Of a stretch of DNA of 64,000 bases, positions 41,411 through 51,664 are shown one piece after another. Both the position numbers and the translations under genes were made by a program. The notes beneath the pieces are model-generated. The model saw only the letters and a program-made list of their open reading frames with translations. It was not told the origin of the DNA and searched no databases. The DNA is from Clostridium ljungdahlii (GTDB lineage Bacteria > Bacillota > Clostridia > Clostridiales > Clostridiaceae): the NCBI RefSeq assembly GCF_001636845.1, contig NZ_LITT01000065.1:1-64000 (forward strand), read 5' to 3'. Position 1 is the stretch's first letter; every line of letters starts with the position of its first letter.

Positions 41411-42160
41411 ATGGATATAATATATACTAAAGATCTTGATCTATATTATGGATCTACCCAGGCTCTTAAAAAAGTAAGTTTGAATGTAGAAAAAAATTCA
41501 GTTACAGCATTAATAGGACCTTCTGGGTGTGGAAAATCTACATTTTTGAGAACTTTAAATAGAATGAATGACTTGATAGAGTCAGTTAGAATAGAAGGAA
41601 AAGTGTTTTTTGAAGGCAAGGATATATATCAAGATTATGATGTAATAGATTTGAGGAAAAGAATTGGAATGGTATTTCAAAGCCCTAATCCATTTCCTAT
41701 GTCAATATATGACAATGTAGCATATGGACCTAGGATACATGGTATAAAGGACAAAAGTAAATTAGATGAATTAGTTGAAAATAGTTTAAAAGGGGCAGCT
41801 ATATGGGATGAAATTAAAGACAGATTGAATAGAAGTGCACTAGGGCTTTCTGGTGGTCAGCAGCAAAGATTGTGTATAGCAAGAACTCTTGCAGTAGAAC
41901 CAGAGGTGCTGCTTATGGATGAACCTACTTCTGCATTAGATCCTATATCTACATTAAAAATAGAAGAATTAATGGATGTATTAAAGAAAAAATATACTAT
42001 AATAATAGTTACGCATAATATGCAGCAGGCTGGTAGAATATCAGATTATACTGCTTTTTTCCTAAATGGAGAAGTTATAGAAGCACAAAAAACAGAAAAT
42101 ATTTTTTATAAACCTAAAGATAAAAGAACAGAGGATTATATTACAGGAAGGTTTGGCTAA
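41411..42160 (+). CDS. pstB: Phosphate ABC transporter ATPase PstB
   Basis: 249 residues from ATG 41411 (GAGGAGG at 41396-41402; the in-frame TTG at 41408 is an alternative). Walker [12 protein letters not shown]-loop [16 protein letters not shown], signature [14 protein letters not shown], Walker [14 protein letters not shown] and switch His [10 protein letters not shown]. It energises phosphate import through PstCA and, with PhoU, also signals phosphate status to PhoR. Confidence 0.97.
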   Translation: MDIIYTKDLDLYYGSTQALKKVSLNVEKNSVTALIGPSGCGKSTFLRTLNRMNDLIESVRIEGKVFFEGKDIYQDYDVIDLRKRIGMVFQSPNPFPMSIYDNVAYGPRIHGIKDKSKLDELVENSLKGAAIWDEIKDRLNRSALGLSGGQQQRLCIARTLAVEPEVLLMDEPTSALDPISTLKIEELMDVLKKKYTIIIVTHNMQQAGRISDYTAFFLNGEVIEAQKTENIFYKPKDKRTEDYITGRFG

Positions 42161-42210
42161 ACTATAATTTTAAAATAAAGGTATATATTATATTTAAGAG
42201 AGGTGATATT

Positions 42211-42867
42211 GTGCCGAGAAGTAAATTTGATTATGAATTATCGGAAATGCACAATGATGTACTTAGGATGGGAAGTGTAGTTGAAAAGCAAATTCATCAA
42301 TGTATAGAAGCTTTAGTTAATCAAGATATAAAAATTGCAAAGGAAACTATAAAAAATGACGATTTAGTGGATAATTTCCAGAAAGAAATAGAAAATAAGT
42401 GTATAAAATTGACAGCAAGAGAACAACCTATTGCTACGGATTTAAGGATAATATTTACTACATCTAAATTAGTAACTGACCTAGAAAGAATAGCTGATCA
42501 TGCTGTAGACATAGCGAAAGTTACATTGAGACTAGGAAGTGAAAAGTATGAAAGAAAGCTTATATATATACCTCAAATGGCTGAGATAATAAATAAGATG
42601 ATAAAGAGGGCATTAGATGCTTATGTGGACAGAAACGTGGAAGAAGCGTATGAAGTTTGCAAAATGGATGATGAGGTAGATAAATTATATAAAAGTGTAT
42701 TTAAAGAAATGCTGGAATTGATGAATAAAGATAAAAGCAAGATAAATCAATTTGCCCAATTGTTATTTGTATGCAAATATTTGGAAAGAATAGCGGACCA
42801 TGTAACTAATATATGTGAAGAGGCCATATATTTAGTTACAGGAGAACAAAAAGATTTAAATGAATAA
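42211..42867 (+). CDS. phoU: Phosphate signalling protein PhoU
   Basis: 218 residues from GTG 42211 (AGAGGTGAT upstream). Two PhoU three-helix repeats, each with its metal-binding signature: TSKLVTDLERIADHAVDIAK near residue 90 and FVCKYLERIADHVTNICEEA near 195. PhoU links Pst activity to PhoR and prevents Pho regulon induction in high phosphate. It is the last gene of the pst operon; a terminator follows. Confidence 0.95.
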   Translation: MPRSKFDYELSEMHNDVLRMGSVVEKQIHQCIEALVNQDIKIAKETIKNDDLVDNFQKEIENKCIKLTAREQPIATDLRIIFTTSKLVTDLERIADHAVDIAKVTLRLGSEKYERKLIYIPQMAEIINKMIKRALDAYVDRNVEEAYEVCKMDDEVDKLYKSVFKEMLELMNKDKSKINQFAQLLFVCKYLERIADHVTNICEEAIYLVTGEQKDLNE

Positions 42868-42878
42868 ATATATTTAGC

Positions 42879-42910
42879 AATGCACTTAGGAAACTAGGTG
42901 CATTTATTTT
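42879..42910 (+). terminator. Terminator of the pst-phoU operon
   Basis: AATGCACTTAG (42879-42889) pairs with CTAGGTGCATT (42894-42904; one G-U/mismatch) with a GAAA loop, followed by TATTTT. Confidence 0.82.
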
Positions 42911-43150
42911 GCAAAATATTAGCCTTTGGTGTAAATTAAGTTATCAGTAAATTTCTGTAGAATTTTTAATTATTTTTAATTTTTAATGTCATGTAATATA
43001 TTAAAATGGTATAGTTCATGCATTTAGTTATCATATTAATATTATATTCGCATATAATATAGAGGTTAATTTTGTATTTAATTTTAGTTAATTATATGTT
43101 ATACTTTATAAGGTCGAAAATATATATTTTCAATAATAGGGAGGGATATA

Positions 43151-43774
43151 ATGTTTGCTTTTACTCCAAAAGAAGACAAATTCTATGAATTCTTTGTACA
43201 AACTGCAAATATTGCCTATACAGAAGCAAAATTGTTGTTAGATTTTTTAAATAACTTGGAAAATTCAGAAGAAAATTTAAAAAAATTAAAAGAGGTGGAA
43301 CATGAAGGAGATAAAAAACAGCATGAGATATTGGAACAGCTAAATAAGACATTTATTACCCCAATTGATAGGGAAGATATATATACAATAGCAAACGACA
43401 TGGATAATATTATTGATTATATGGAATCTACAGCTAGTAGATTTGTTATGTTTAATGTAAATGAATGCACGGAAGACGCTATTTTATTAAGCAAAATGAT
43501 AGTTCAGTGTTGTAAGGAACTTATCATTATAATGGAAGAATTAAAAAATATGAAAACAAGCAAACAGTTATCAAAGAAAATAATAGAGGTAAATAGGATA
43601 GAAGAAGATGGAGATGTAGTTTCAAGAAAAGCTATTGGTGATATATTTAGAAAAGACATGGAAGTTATAGATGTCATAAAATGGAGAGAAATATATCAAT
43701 ATCTTGAGGATACTTTAGATGCCTGTGAGGATTTAGCTAATGTTATTGAAGGAGTAGTAATGAAAAATGCCTAG
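43151..43774 (+). CDS. DUF47 family protein (PhoU-like, Pit-associated)
   Basis: 207 residues, all-helical, of the DUF47/YkaA family: FTPKEDKFYEFFVQTANIAY, VEHEGDKKQHEILEQLNKTF, PIDREDIYTIANDMDNIIDY and EDTLDACEDLANVIEGVVMK. Such proteins are encoded next to Pit phosphate permeases and are thought to modulate them. The 3' end overlaps the Pit gene by 8 bases, so translation is coupled. SD GGGAGGG. The 240 bases upstream contain no gene. Confidence 0.9.
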   Translation: MFAFTPKEDKFYEFFVQTANIAYTEAKLLLDFLNNLENSEENLKKLKEVEHEGDKKQHEILEQLNKTFITPIDREDIYTIANDMDNIIDYMESTASRFVMFNVNECTEDAILLSKMIVQCCKELIIIMEELKNMKTSKQLSKKIIEVNRIEEDGDVVSRKAIGDIFRKDMEVIDVIKWREIYQYLEDTLDACEDLANVIEGVVMKNA

Positions 43775-44762
43775 TACTTTAGTAATAACTATTTTAATAG
43801 TTGTAATTGCAGTTATATTTGATGTTATTAATGGTTTCCATGATAGTGCTAATGCTATAGCCTGTGCTGTATCTACAAGGTCTTTATCTTTAAGACAGGC
43901 CGTTGTAATTTCTGCAGTTTTAAATTTTGCAGGTGCTTTTTTAAGCGTTTCAGTCGCGGAAACTGTGGGAAAAGGTATAGTTGATCCTAATAACATAACT
44001 CAGGAAGTAATTATAGCAGCTCTTGTTGGAGCTATAATATGGAATTTAATAACTTGGTATTTTGGAATACCTAGCAGTTCTTCCCATGCCCTTATAGGAG
44101 GATTAGTAGGATCAGCAATTATATATAAGGGTACATTTCTAATTGTCAATTGGTCAACTCTTTTTTGGAATGTTATTTTATGGCTCATATTGTCACCAGT
44201 AATAGGATTTATAGTGGGATTTATTCTTATGAATATAATAAAAGCATTTCTAGTAAATACGAGGCCTTCTACTGTAACAAAAATATTTTCAAAAGCTGAA
44301 ATTTTTTCTACCATGTTTTTAGCTCTAAATCATGGTGGAAATGATGCTCAAAAAACTATGGGAGTTATAACTATGACTCTTGTCAGTGCTGGGTTTATAA
44401 AAGAATTTTCAGTACCTACATGGGTAAAAATAATCTGTGCACTTGCTATGGCATGTGGAACTGCAATGGGAGGAAAAAGGATAATTAAAACCATGGGTTC
44501 TAAAATGGCTAAAATAGTGCCTGTAAGTGGTTTTGCAGCGGAAATGGGATCTTCTGTGGTAATATTAACAGCTACTATGTTTCATTCACCTGTTAGCACA
44601 ACTCATATAATAAATTCAGCTATAATGGGAGTTGGTTCAGCTAAAAGACTTTCAGCAGTTAGGTGGTCTGTAGTTAAAGATATAGTTATAACCTGGGTAT
44701 TTACTATACCAAGCTGTGCTGTTATTTCAGGAATTGTACTGTTTTTAATAAATTTACTATAA
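43767..44762 (+). CDS. pit: Low-affinity inorganic phosphate transporter, Pit family
   Basis: 331 residues and about ten membrane segments. The family signature motifs repeat near both ends: FDVINGFHDSANAIACAVST and ALNHGGNDAQKTMGVI. GIPSSSSHALIGGLVG and HSPVSTTHIINSAIMGVG follow them. It imports phosphate (as metal-phosphate) with protons. It is linked to the DUF47 gene by an 8-base overlap and placed next to the high-affinity Pst operon. Confidence 0.94.
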   Translation: MPSTLVITILIVVIAVIFDVINGFHDSANAIACAVSTRSLSLRQAVVISAVLNFAGAFLSVSVAETVGKGIVDPNNITQEVIIAALVGAIIWNLITWYFGIPSSSSHALIGGLVGSAIIYKGTFLIVNWSTLFWNVILWLILSPVIGFIVGFILMNIIKAFLVNTRPSTVTKIFSKAEIFSTMFLALNHGGNDAQKTMGVITMTLVSAGFIKEFSVPTWVKIICALAMACGTAMGGKRIIKTMGSKMAKIVPVSGFAAEMGSSVVILTATMFHSPVSTTHIINSAIMGVGSAKRLSAVRWSVVKDIVITWVFTIPSCAVISGIVLFLINLL

Positions 44763-44769
44763 TTTTAAC

Positions 44770-44804
44770 AAAATCTCTTCTATTAATTTAGGGAGATTTT
44801 TTAT
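44770..44804 (+). terminator. Terminator after pit
   Basis: AAAATCTC (44770-44777) pairs with GAGATTTT (44793-44800) with a 15-base loop, followed by TT and an AT-rich tail. Confidence 0.72.
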
Positions 44805-44939
44805 TTAAAAAGTTTAATAATTGACTAAATATGCATATTAGGTTATATTCTAAATGTATGTTAAAGTTTCTAGAGTTTAATGGTGTAACTCAATAGATTG
44901 AAAGTGTCATATCATAAATTTTAGCCGGGAGTTGTATAA

Positions 44940-46274
44940 ATGGGAAGTAAAATAAAAGCAATTAAATATGAAAGCATTGCTGAGGAAATGGGCATAGAAA
45001 AGGGAGATTATCTTTTATCCATTAATGGAGAGAAAGTCAAGGATATTATAGATTATAAATTTTTGATAAGCGATGAGTATATTAAAGTTGAAATAGAAAA
45101 GCAAAGTGGAGAAGTGTGGGATTTAGAGATAGAAAAGGAATATGATGAAGAGCTGGGATTGGAATTTGAGGAACCTATTATTGATAAACCTAAAAGTTGC
45201 CATAATAAATGCATATTTTGTTTTATAGATCAGATGCCAAAGGGAATGAGAGATACCCTTTATTTTAAAGATGATGACTCAAGATTGGCATTTCTTCAAG
45301 GAAATTTTGTGACACTTACTAATATGAATGATGAGGACATAGATAGAATAATTAAATATAGGATAAGTCCTATAAATGTATCTGTACATACTACTAATCC
45401 AGATCTTAGAATTAAAATGATAAATAATAAATTTGCTGGCAATATATATACATTATTAAAAAGACTTACCCAAAGTGGTATAAAAGTAAATTGTCAGATA
45501 GTATTATGTCCGGGTATAAATGATGGATCAGAATTTAAAAGAACTGTAGAGGATTTGTATAGATTATATCCTGAAATCACAAATGTGGCAGTGGTTCCTG
45601 TGGGAATTACAAAGTACAGGCATAACCTTTTTAAATTATCTAGATACGATAAAAATTCTGCATCTAACCAATTAAAGATTGCAGAAGAATTGCAGCGTAA
45701 ATATATAGAAGAAATAGGAGTTCCTTTTGTAAGATTATCTGATGAATTTTATCTTATCTCTCAAACCAAGATTCCAAGCTGTAATTTTTATGAAAATTAC
45801 AGCCAATTGGAAGATGGTGTGGGTATGGTAAGACTCTTTAGGGATAATATCTCAAATCAGCTTAAAAATTTAAATAAAGATGCACGAGGATCATTTACAT
45901 TTTTAACTGGGGAATTAGCTTATAGTGAAATAAAACATGCAGCAGAAAAAATAATGGAAAACAACCCAGATATAATAATTGATGTAAAAAAAATAATAAA
46001 TAATTTTTTTGGCCATACTATAACTGTGGCAGGGCTTATTACGGCAAGAGATATAATAGAACAATTAAAATATAAGACCTTAGGGAAAAACATAGTAATA
46101 CCGGAATGTATGCTTAGAAAAGGATATGAGCTTTCAAATTCAGATAAAAGGGTATTTTTAGATGATATAACTTTAGATGAATTAGAAAAAACTTTAAGTA
46201 GAAACATACTGGTATGTGATTATACTGGAAATGATTTAATACAGATTATAAATGAAAACAGTGAGGTGGAATAA
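44940..46274 (+). CDS. DUF512 family radical SAM protein with PDZ-like N-terminus
   Basis: 444 residues. A PDZ-like start (AEEMGIEKGDYLLSINGEKV) is followed by a radical SAM-type cluster motif C-x3-C-x2-C in KSCHNKCIFCFIDQMP, then DDDSRLAFLQGNFVTLTNM and VNCQIVLCPGINDG. The C-terminal DUF512 domain contains FLTGELAYSEIKHAAEK and NNFFGHTITVAGLITARDI. Function is unknown although the gene is widely conserved next to der in clostridia and cyanobacteria. It ends 3 bases before der. Confidence 0.9.
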   Translation: MGSKIKAIKYESIAEEMGIEKGDYLLSINGEKVKDIIDYKFLISDEYIKVEIEKQSGEVWDLEIEKEYDEELGLEFEEPIIDKPKSCHNKCIFCFIDQMPKGMRDTLYFKDDDSRLAFLQGNFVTLTNMNDEDIDRIIKYRISPINVSVHTTNPDLRIKMINNKFAGNIYTLLKRLTQSGIKVNCQIVLCPGINDGSEFKRTVEDLYRLYPEITNVAVVPVGITKYRHNLFKLSRYDKNSASNQLKIAEELQRKYIEEIGVPFVRLSDEFYLISQTKIPSCNFYENYSQLEDGVGMVRLFRDNISNQLKNLNKDARGSFTFLTGELAYSEIKHAAEKIMENNPDIIIDVKKIINNFFGHTITVAGLITARDIIEQLKYKTLGKNIVIPECMLRKGYELSNSDKRVFLDDITLDELEKTLSRNILVCDYTGNDLIQIINENSEVE

Positions 46275-46277
46275 CTA

Positions 46278-47594
46278 ATGGGAAAACCAATAGTTGCTAT
46301 AGTAGGAAGGCCTAATGTAGGTAAGTCTACGTTATTTAACAAATTAGCAGGAAAGAGAATATCTATAGTGGAAGATACACCTGGAGTTACGAGAGACAGG
46401 GTGTATGCTGAGGCAGAATGGTTAAAATATAATTTTACCATAATTGATACAGGTGGAATTGAACCTGAAAGCACTGATGTAATAATTTCTCAAATGAGAA
46501 GGCAGGCCCAGGTGGCAGTGGAAACTGCAGATGTAATAATATTTATAGTAGATGGAAAAGAAGGGGTTACTGCAGCAGATAGGGAAGTAGCCCAAATGCT
46601 TAGAAAAAGTAAAAAACCAGTTGTACTTGTGGTGAATAAAATAGATAATATAAATCAAAATGATTATGTTTATGAATTTTATAACTTAGGTATAGGAGAA
46701 CCTATGGCTATATCTGCATCACAGGCATTAGGACTTGGAGATATGCTGGATAAAGTGGTGGAAAACTTTAAAGATGATGAAGATGATGATATAGACAATG
46801 AGTATATAAAAATAGCTTTTATAGGAAAGCCAAATGTAGGAAAATCATCTCTTATAAATAAATTGTTAGGGGAAGAAAGAGTTATTGTAAGTGATATTCC
46901 TGGAACCACAAGGGATGCTGTGGACAGTTACCTGGAAACGGACTATGGAAAGTTTTTACTTATAGATACTGCAGGCCTTAGAAAAAAGAGTAAGGTTAAA
47001 GAGGAAATAGAGAAATATAGTGTAATAAGAACTTACACTGCAATAGAGAGGGCAGATGTGTGTGTGCTTATATTGGATGCAGTTCACAATATAAGTGAGC
47101 AGGATGAAAAGATAATAGGCTATGCTCATGAATTAAGTAAATCTATTATGGTTATAATTAACAAATGGGATTTAATAGATAAGGATACAAAAACAGTTGA
47201 CAAATATAAGACGGAAATAGGAACAAGTCTTTCTTTTATGCCATATGCTCCTTATTTATTTATATCTGCAAAAACAGGACAGAGAGTGAATAAGGTTTTA
47301 CAACTTATAAGAGAATGCTATGACAATTACTGCAAAAAGATAAAAACAGGAGTGTTAAATGACATAATAAGTAAAGCAGTTATGATGAAAGAACCTCCTG
47401 TTATATTGGGTAAGAGATTAAAAATTTACTATGTAACTCAAATAGGAAATAAACCTCCTACTTTTGTATTTTTCGTAAATGACCCTAGCTGTGTTCATTT
47501 TTCTTATAGAAGGTATATCGAAAATCAATTGAGAGATAACTTCGACTTTACGGGAACAGGGATAAAGTTAGAGTTTAGGGAAAGGAAGGAATAA
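46278..47594 (+). CDS. der: Ribosome assembly GTPase Der (EngA)
   Basis: 438 residues with two GTPase domains in tandem, each with a full set of motifs: [31 protein letters not shown]; and [34 protein letters not shown]-terminal KH-like domain follows ([21 protein letters not shown]). Needed for 50S subunit assembly. It is followed 2 bases later by gpsA; plsY, which often lies between these genes, is absent. Confidence 0.97.
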   Translation: MGKPIVAIVGRPNVGKSTLFNKLAGKRISIVEDTPGVTRDRVYAEAEWLKYNFTIIDTGGIEPESTDVIISQMRRQAQVAVETADVIIFIVDGKEGVTAADREVAQMLRKSKKPVVLVVNKIDNINQNDYVYEFYNLGIGEPMAISASQALGLGDMLDKVVENFKDDEDDDIDNEYIKIAFIGKPNVGKSSLINKLLGEERVIVSDIPGTTRDAVDSYLETDYGKFLLIDTAGLRKKSKVKEEIEKYSVIRTYTAIERADVCVLILDAVHNISEQDEKIIGYAHELSKSIMVIINKWDLIDKDTKTVDKYKTEIGTSLSFMPYAPYLFISAKTGQRVNKVLQLIRECYDNYCKKIKTGVLNDIISKAVMMKEPPVILGKRLKIYYVTQIGNKPPTFVFFVNDPSCVHFSYRRYIENQLRDNFDFTGTGIKLEFRERKE

Positions 47595-47596
47595 TT

Positions 47597-48595
47597 GTGT
47601 ATTCATCTGTATCTTTTTTGGGAGGGGGAAGTTTTGGAACGGCCCTCTCAGTTATACTTGCAAAAAAAGGTGTAAAGGTAAACTTGTGGGATAGAAATGA
47701 AAGTATAGTTGAGGATATAAATGTAAAGAGAGAAAATATAAGGTATTTGCACAGTGTAGTTATTCCACAAGATGTAAAGGCCTCTAATGATGCAAAGGAT
47801 GTAATTGAAAAAGGAGAAGTCCTGGTGTTGTCAGTACCATCCCAGGCAGTAAGAGAGGTTCTGATAAATTTTAAAAACTTTATAAGGGAAGATCAAATAA
47901 TTGTAAACATAGCTAAAGGTATAGAAGAAAAAAGTGGAAAGAGACTTTCTAAAGTTATACAGGAAGAACTACCTTTAAATAAGGTAGTGGTACTTTCAGG
48001 ACCAAGCCATGCGGAAGAAGTAGCTAGGGATATACCAACTACAGTAGCTGTGTCTTCAGAAAATATGGAATATGCCAAAAAAATTCAAGATTTGTTTATG
48101 ACAAATAAGTTTAGGATATATACAAATGAAGACATTATAGGAGTGGAAATTGGAGGAGCAGTTAAAAATGTAATTGCACTTGCCTGTGGAATTTCAGATG
48201 GTATAGGTTATGGAGATAATTCAAAGGCAGCTCTCATGACTAGGGGAATTGCTGAGATAGTAAGGATTGGTGAAAAATTAGGAGGCAGAAGGGAAACCTT
48301 CTCGGGACTTACAGGTATAGGTGATCTTATAGTCACTTGTACAAGTATTCATAGTAGAAATCGAAGGGCAGGTATACTTATAGGACAGGGGATTCCTGTA
48401 AATAAAGCAGTAGAGGAAGTAGGAATGGTAGTAGAAGGTATAAAAGCTTGTAGAGCTTTTTATGAATTAAAAGAAAAATTAAATGTGCAGATGCCAATAA
48501 CAGAGGCACTTTACAGCATACTGTTTCAAGGAAAAGAGCCTAAGTATACCGTATATGAGCTTATGACCAGAGCAAAAAAGGATGAAGTGTATTAA
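47597..48595 (+). CDS. gpsA: Glycerol-3-phosphate dehydrogenase [NAD(P)+] GpsA
   Basis: 332 residues from GTG 47597 (SD AAGGAAGGA). Makes sn-glycerol 3-phosphate for phospholipids. Rossmann motif FLGGGSFGTALSVILAKKG, then LSGPSHAEEVA, the catalytic lysine segment GVEIGGAVKNVIALACGISD, and GDLIVTCTSIHSRNRRAG. C-terminus MPITEALYSILFQGKEP is typical. Adjacent genes are der and spoIVA, the usual order apart from the lack of plsY. Confidence 0.96.
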   Translation: MYSSVSFLGGGSFGTALSVILAKKGVKVNLWDRNESIVEDINVKRENIRYLHSVVIPQDVKASNDAKDVIEKGEVLVLSVPSQAVREVLINFKNFIREDQIIVNIAKGIEEKSGKRLSKVIQEELPLNKVVVLSGPSHAEEVARDIPTTVAVSSENMEYAKKIQDLFMTNKFRIYTNEDIIGVEIGGAVKNVIALACGISDGIGYGDNSKAALMTRGIAEIVRIGEKLGGRRETFSGLTGIGDLIVTCTSIHSRNRRAGILIGQGIPVNKAVEEVGMVVEGIKACRAFYELKEKLNVQMPITEALYSILFQGKEPKYTVYELMTRAKKDEVY

Positions 48596-48672
48596 TCAAT
48601 AATATTAGTAATAAAATATGCCCAATAAAAATATATATATACTGATAATATTAGATTATTGGAGGGTATATT

Positions 48673-50151
48673 TTGGAAAATTTTGATATATACAAAGATA
48701 TTGCAGACAGAACTCAGGGGGATATATATGTAGGTGTTGTGGGACCTGTAAGAACTGGGAAATCAACTTTTATAAAGAGGTTTATGGAAATAATGGTTCT
48801 TCCTAACATAGATAATTCCTATAAAAAACAGAGAGCTAAAGATGAACTTCCACAAAGCTCCTCAGGAAAATCTATTCACACTACAGAACCTAAATTTGTA
48901 CCAAATGAAGCCATAGAGATAAATTTAAATGAAGGAACTAAATTTAAAGTTAGAATGGTAGATTGTGTTGGGTATATAGTTAAAAGTGCAGCTGGATATA
49001 TGGAAGGCGAAGAGGCTAAAATGGTTACTACTCCATGGTATGACTATGAAATTCCTTTTGAAGAAGCAGCTGAAATAGGGACGAAAAAAGTAATAAATGA
49101 GCATTCTACTATAGGACTTTTGGTTACGACAGATGGTTCTATAACGGATATAGAGAGAGCAGATTATGTTGAAGCAGAGGAAAGAGTGGTTAATGAACTA
49201 AAATCCATCAATAAACCATTTATAATGGTGCTAAATTCTCAGCATCCGTTTGATCCTGATACGGTAGCCTTGAAAAAAGAGTTAGAAGGTAAATATGATG
49301 TGCCTGTCCAAACTATGGATGTACTTAATATGAAAGAAGACGACATAACAAATGTATTTCAAAGAGTACTTAAAGAATTCCCTGTTAAAGAGATAAATAT
49401 TGATATGCCGGAATGGATAGAAAAAATGGATCCATCACACTGGCTGAAGCTAGATTTTATAGGACTAGTAAAAGATATGTGTAGTAATATATATAAGGTT
49501 AGAGATATAACAAAGTCACTAGAAAGTTTTAAAGATGTAGAATTTATTGGAGAATCTATGGTAAGAGAAATAAATATGGGAGAAGGTACTGCCAGAATTG
49601 ATTTAACACCTAGAAAGGATCTTTATTATAAAATATTGAGTGAGATCTGTGAGAAAAAAATCGAAGGTGAAAGTGACTTATTAAACATAGTAAAAGAAAT
49701 GCACAGTGCAAAAGTGGAATATGATAAGATAGCAGGTGCATTAAAGGAAGTAAAGGAAACAGGTTATGGACTAGTTGCTCCACAACTTTCTGAAATGAAA
49801 TTAGAAGAGCCTGAAATTGTAAAACAGGGAAATAGATTTGGAGTAAAATTAAAGGCAAGTGCACCTTCACTTCACTTTATTAGAGCAGATATTGAAACCG
49901 AGATTTCTCCTATTATGGGTACAGAAAGAGAAAGCGAAGAGATGGTTAAATCTCTTTTGGAACAATTCGAAAGCGATCCATCTAAAATATGGCAGAGCAA
50001 TATGTTTGGAAAATCTCTAGAGATATTAGTGAAAGAGGGATTACAAAATAAGCTTTATAAAATGCCAGAAGATATTCAAATTAAAATACAAAAAACACTT
50101 CAGAAAATCATAAATGAAGGTAATGGCGGATTAATATGCATTTTACTTTAA
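48673..50151 (+). CDS. spoIVA: Stage IV sporulation protein A (spore coat morphogenetic ATPase)
   Basis: 492 residues from TTG 48673 (SD TTGGAGGG). Walker A in VGVVGPVRTGKSTFIKRFM; TRAFAC-type segments HTTEPKFVPNEA, RMVDCVGYIVKSAAGYMEGE and GLLVTTDGSITDI. The middle and C-terminal parts end in GNGGLICILL, the conserved tail that localises the protein to the forespore surface. It polymerises with ATP to form the coat basement layer. It is expected to be transcribed by SigE; I did not find a confident SigE promoter by eye. Confidence 0.96.
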   Translation: MENFDIYKDIADRTQGDIYVGVVGPVRTGKSTFIKRFMEIMVLPNIDNSYKKQRAKDELPQSSSGKSIHTTEPKFVPNEAIEINLNEGTKFKVRMVDCVGYIVKSAAGYMEGEEAKMVTTPWYDYEIPFEEAAEIGTKKVINEHSTIGLLVTTDGSITDIERADYVEAEERVVNELKSINKPFIMVLNSQHPFDPDTVALKKELEGKYDVPVQTMDVLNMKEDDITNVFQRVLKEFPVKEINIDMPEWIEKMDPSHWLKLDFIGLVKDMCSNIYKVRDITKSLESFKDVEFIGESMVREINMGEGTARIDLTPRKDLYYKILSEICEKKIEGESDLLNIVKEMHSAKVEYDKIAGALKEVKETGYGLVAPQLSEMKLEEPEIVKQGNRFGVKLKASAPSLHFIRADIETEISPIMGTERESEEMVKSLLEQFESDPSKIWQSNMFGKSLEILVKEGLQNKLYKMPEDIQIKIQKTLQKIINEGNGGLICILL

Positions 50152-50220
50152 TGTTTCATCATGTATTTTATTTTACTTAAAAGTACCTATAATGGCGTAA
50201 ATTTTAACATCTGTGCTTTT

Positions 50221-50272
50221 AAAATTTAGGACTTTAGATGATTTTGATATTGTCTAGGGCCCTAAATTTTTG
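50221..50272 (+). terminator. Terminator after spoIVA
   Basis: AAAATTTAGGACTTTAGA (50221-50238) pairs with TCTAGGGCCCTAAATTTT (50253-50270) with two or three non-pairing positions, followed by T. The rest of the spacer to yicC (50273-50494) holds a possible promoter, TTGTTT (50322-50327) and TATAAT (50346-50351), 18 bases apart, and no gene. Confidence 0.75.
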
Positions 50273-50494
50273 AGTATAATTACATAGCTCAAAATAAATT
50301 TTATTGAACATTCCTGCAGGTTTGTTTGTTGGAGATATTTTATGGTATAATCATTTTAAATCTTGCTTTTAAACTTAGGTTTATAATAGATCAATTGAAA
50401 CTAAAGTACTCATAAGTTTTTCTTGAAATTGTTATTAATATGTATGTATAATAAAATGTGGATTGATGAGGCTTCATGGAAGGATGAAATTATA

Positions 50495-51373
50495 ATGATT
50501 AAAAGTATGACTGGTTTTGGAAGAGGCACTATAGAAAGTGAGGAACAAAGTTTTATAGTGGAGATAAAAAGTGTAAATCATAGATACTGTGATTTAAATA
50601 TTAAAATGCCAAAAAGTCTTATGCCTCTGGAAGACAGAATGAGAAAAATTATTCAGCAAAAAATAAACAGGGGTAAAGTAGATGTTTTTATAACTCAAAT
50701 GAATTTTGAAGATCAGTCTACAAAGGCTGTACTAAATGAAGGTTTAGCTAATAGCTATGTAGAATGTTTAAATGCTATTAAGGAAAAATACAATATAAAG
50801 GACAATATATCTCTCTCACTTATTTCCAAATTCCCAGAAATTATAACTGTAAAAAAGGAAGATGCTGATCTTGAAAATATATGGAAGTATTTATTAACTG
50901 CTTTTAATGATGCATTAGAAATGCTAGTGGGTATGAGAGAAAAAGAGGGGGAGAAACTAGAAAAAAATATACTTGAAAAATGCAGTTCTATTCAAACTTT
51001 ACTAAATACTATAGAAAATAAATCTTTTCAAGTAGTAAAGGAATATAAAGAAAAGCTTTCAGAGAGATTGAAGGATTTGCTGGATAAATATCCAGTAGAT
51101 GAGAATAGAGTTGCAATGGAAATAGCACTATTTGCAGATAAATCTTGTATTGATGAAGAAATTGTAAGGCTAAATAGCCATATAGTACAATTTAAAGAGA
51201 CTTTAACATTGAAGGAGCCTGTAGGAAGAAAACTTGATTTTATACTACAGGAAATGAATAGAGAGGCAAATACAATTGCTTCTAAATCAACAAATTTGGA
51301 TATAACTAAAGTTACATTGAATATAAAAAACGAAATAGAAAAAATAAGAGAGCAAATACAAAACGTGGAGTAA
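50495..51373 (+). CDS. YicC/YloC family endoribonuclease
   Basis: 292 residues from ATG 50495; the frame is open from 50423, but the family start is MIKSMTGFGRGTIESEEQ. Further signature: EIKSVNHRYCDLNIKMPKSL, RGKVDVFITQM, and a C-terminal LNSHIVQFKETLTLKEPVGR with LDFILQEMNREANTIASKS. YicC has been reported as an endoribonuclease that affects small-RNA turnover. It opens the conserved yicC-remA-gmk-rpoZ-coaBC-priA cluster. Confidence 0.92.
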   Translation: MIKSMTGFGRGTIESEEQSFIVEIKSVNHRYCDLNIKMPKSLMPLEDRMRKIIQQKINRGKVDVFITQMNFEDQSTKAVLNEGLANSYVECLNAIKEKYNIKDNISLSLISKFPEIITVKKEDADLENIWKYLLTAFNDALEMLVGMREKEGEKLEKNILEKCSSIQTLLNTIENKSFQVVKEYKEKLSERLKDLLDKYPVDENRVAMEIALFADKSCIDEEIVRLNSHIVQFKETLTLKEPVGRKLDFILQEMNREANTIASKSTNLDITKVTLNIKNEIEKIREQIQNVE

Positions 51374-51388
51374 GATAGGAGGAAATGT

Positions 51389-51664
51389 ATGGGTATAAAA
51401 TTAATAAACATAGGATTTGGAAATATTGTTTCAGCAAATAGATTGGTGGCTATAGTAAGTCCAGAATCCGCTCCCATAAAGAGAATAATTCAGGAAGCAA
51501 GAGATAGGGGAATGCTTATAGATGCTACTTATGGAAGAAGAACAAGAGCTGTTATAATAACAGATAGTGATCATGTGATACTTTCAGCAGTTCAACCTGA
51601 AACTGTAGCACATAGATTGTCTTCCAAAGATGGTGAAGATGATATTGGTGAGGTTGAGGAATAA
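51389..51664 (+). CDS. remA: RemA family DNA-binding regulator (DUF370, YlzA)
   Basis: 91 residues: [40 protein letters not shown] and [20 protein letters not shown]. In B. subtilis RemA is a ring-forming DNA-binding activator of biofilm matrix and osmoprotection genes. SD AGGAGGAAATG. The stop codon shares a base with the gmk start. Confidence 0.94.
   Translation: MGIKLINIGFGNIVSANRLVAIVSPESAPIKRIIQEARDRGMLIDATYGRRTRAVIITDSDHVILSAVQPETVAHRLSSKDGEDDIGEVEE

Noticed and set aside
42911-43150. Possible small gene or ncRNA in the spacer between phoU and the DUF47 gene
   Set aside because: Very AT-rich with stops in all frames, no strong hairpin and no convincing promoter pair; I see nothing I can support there.
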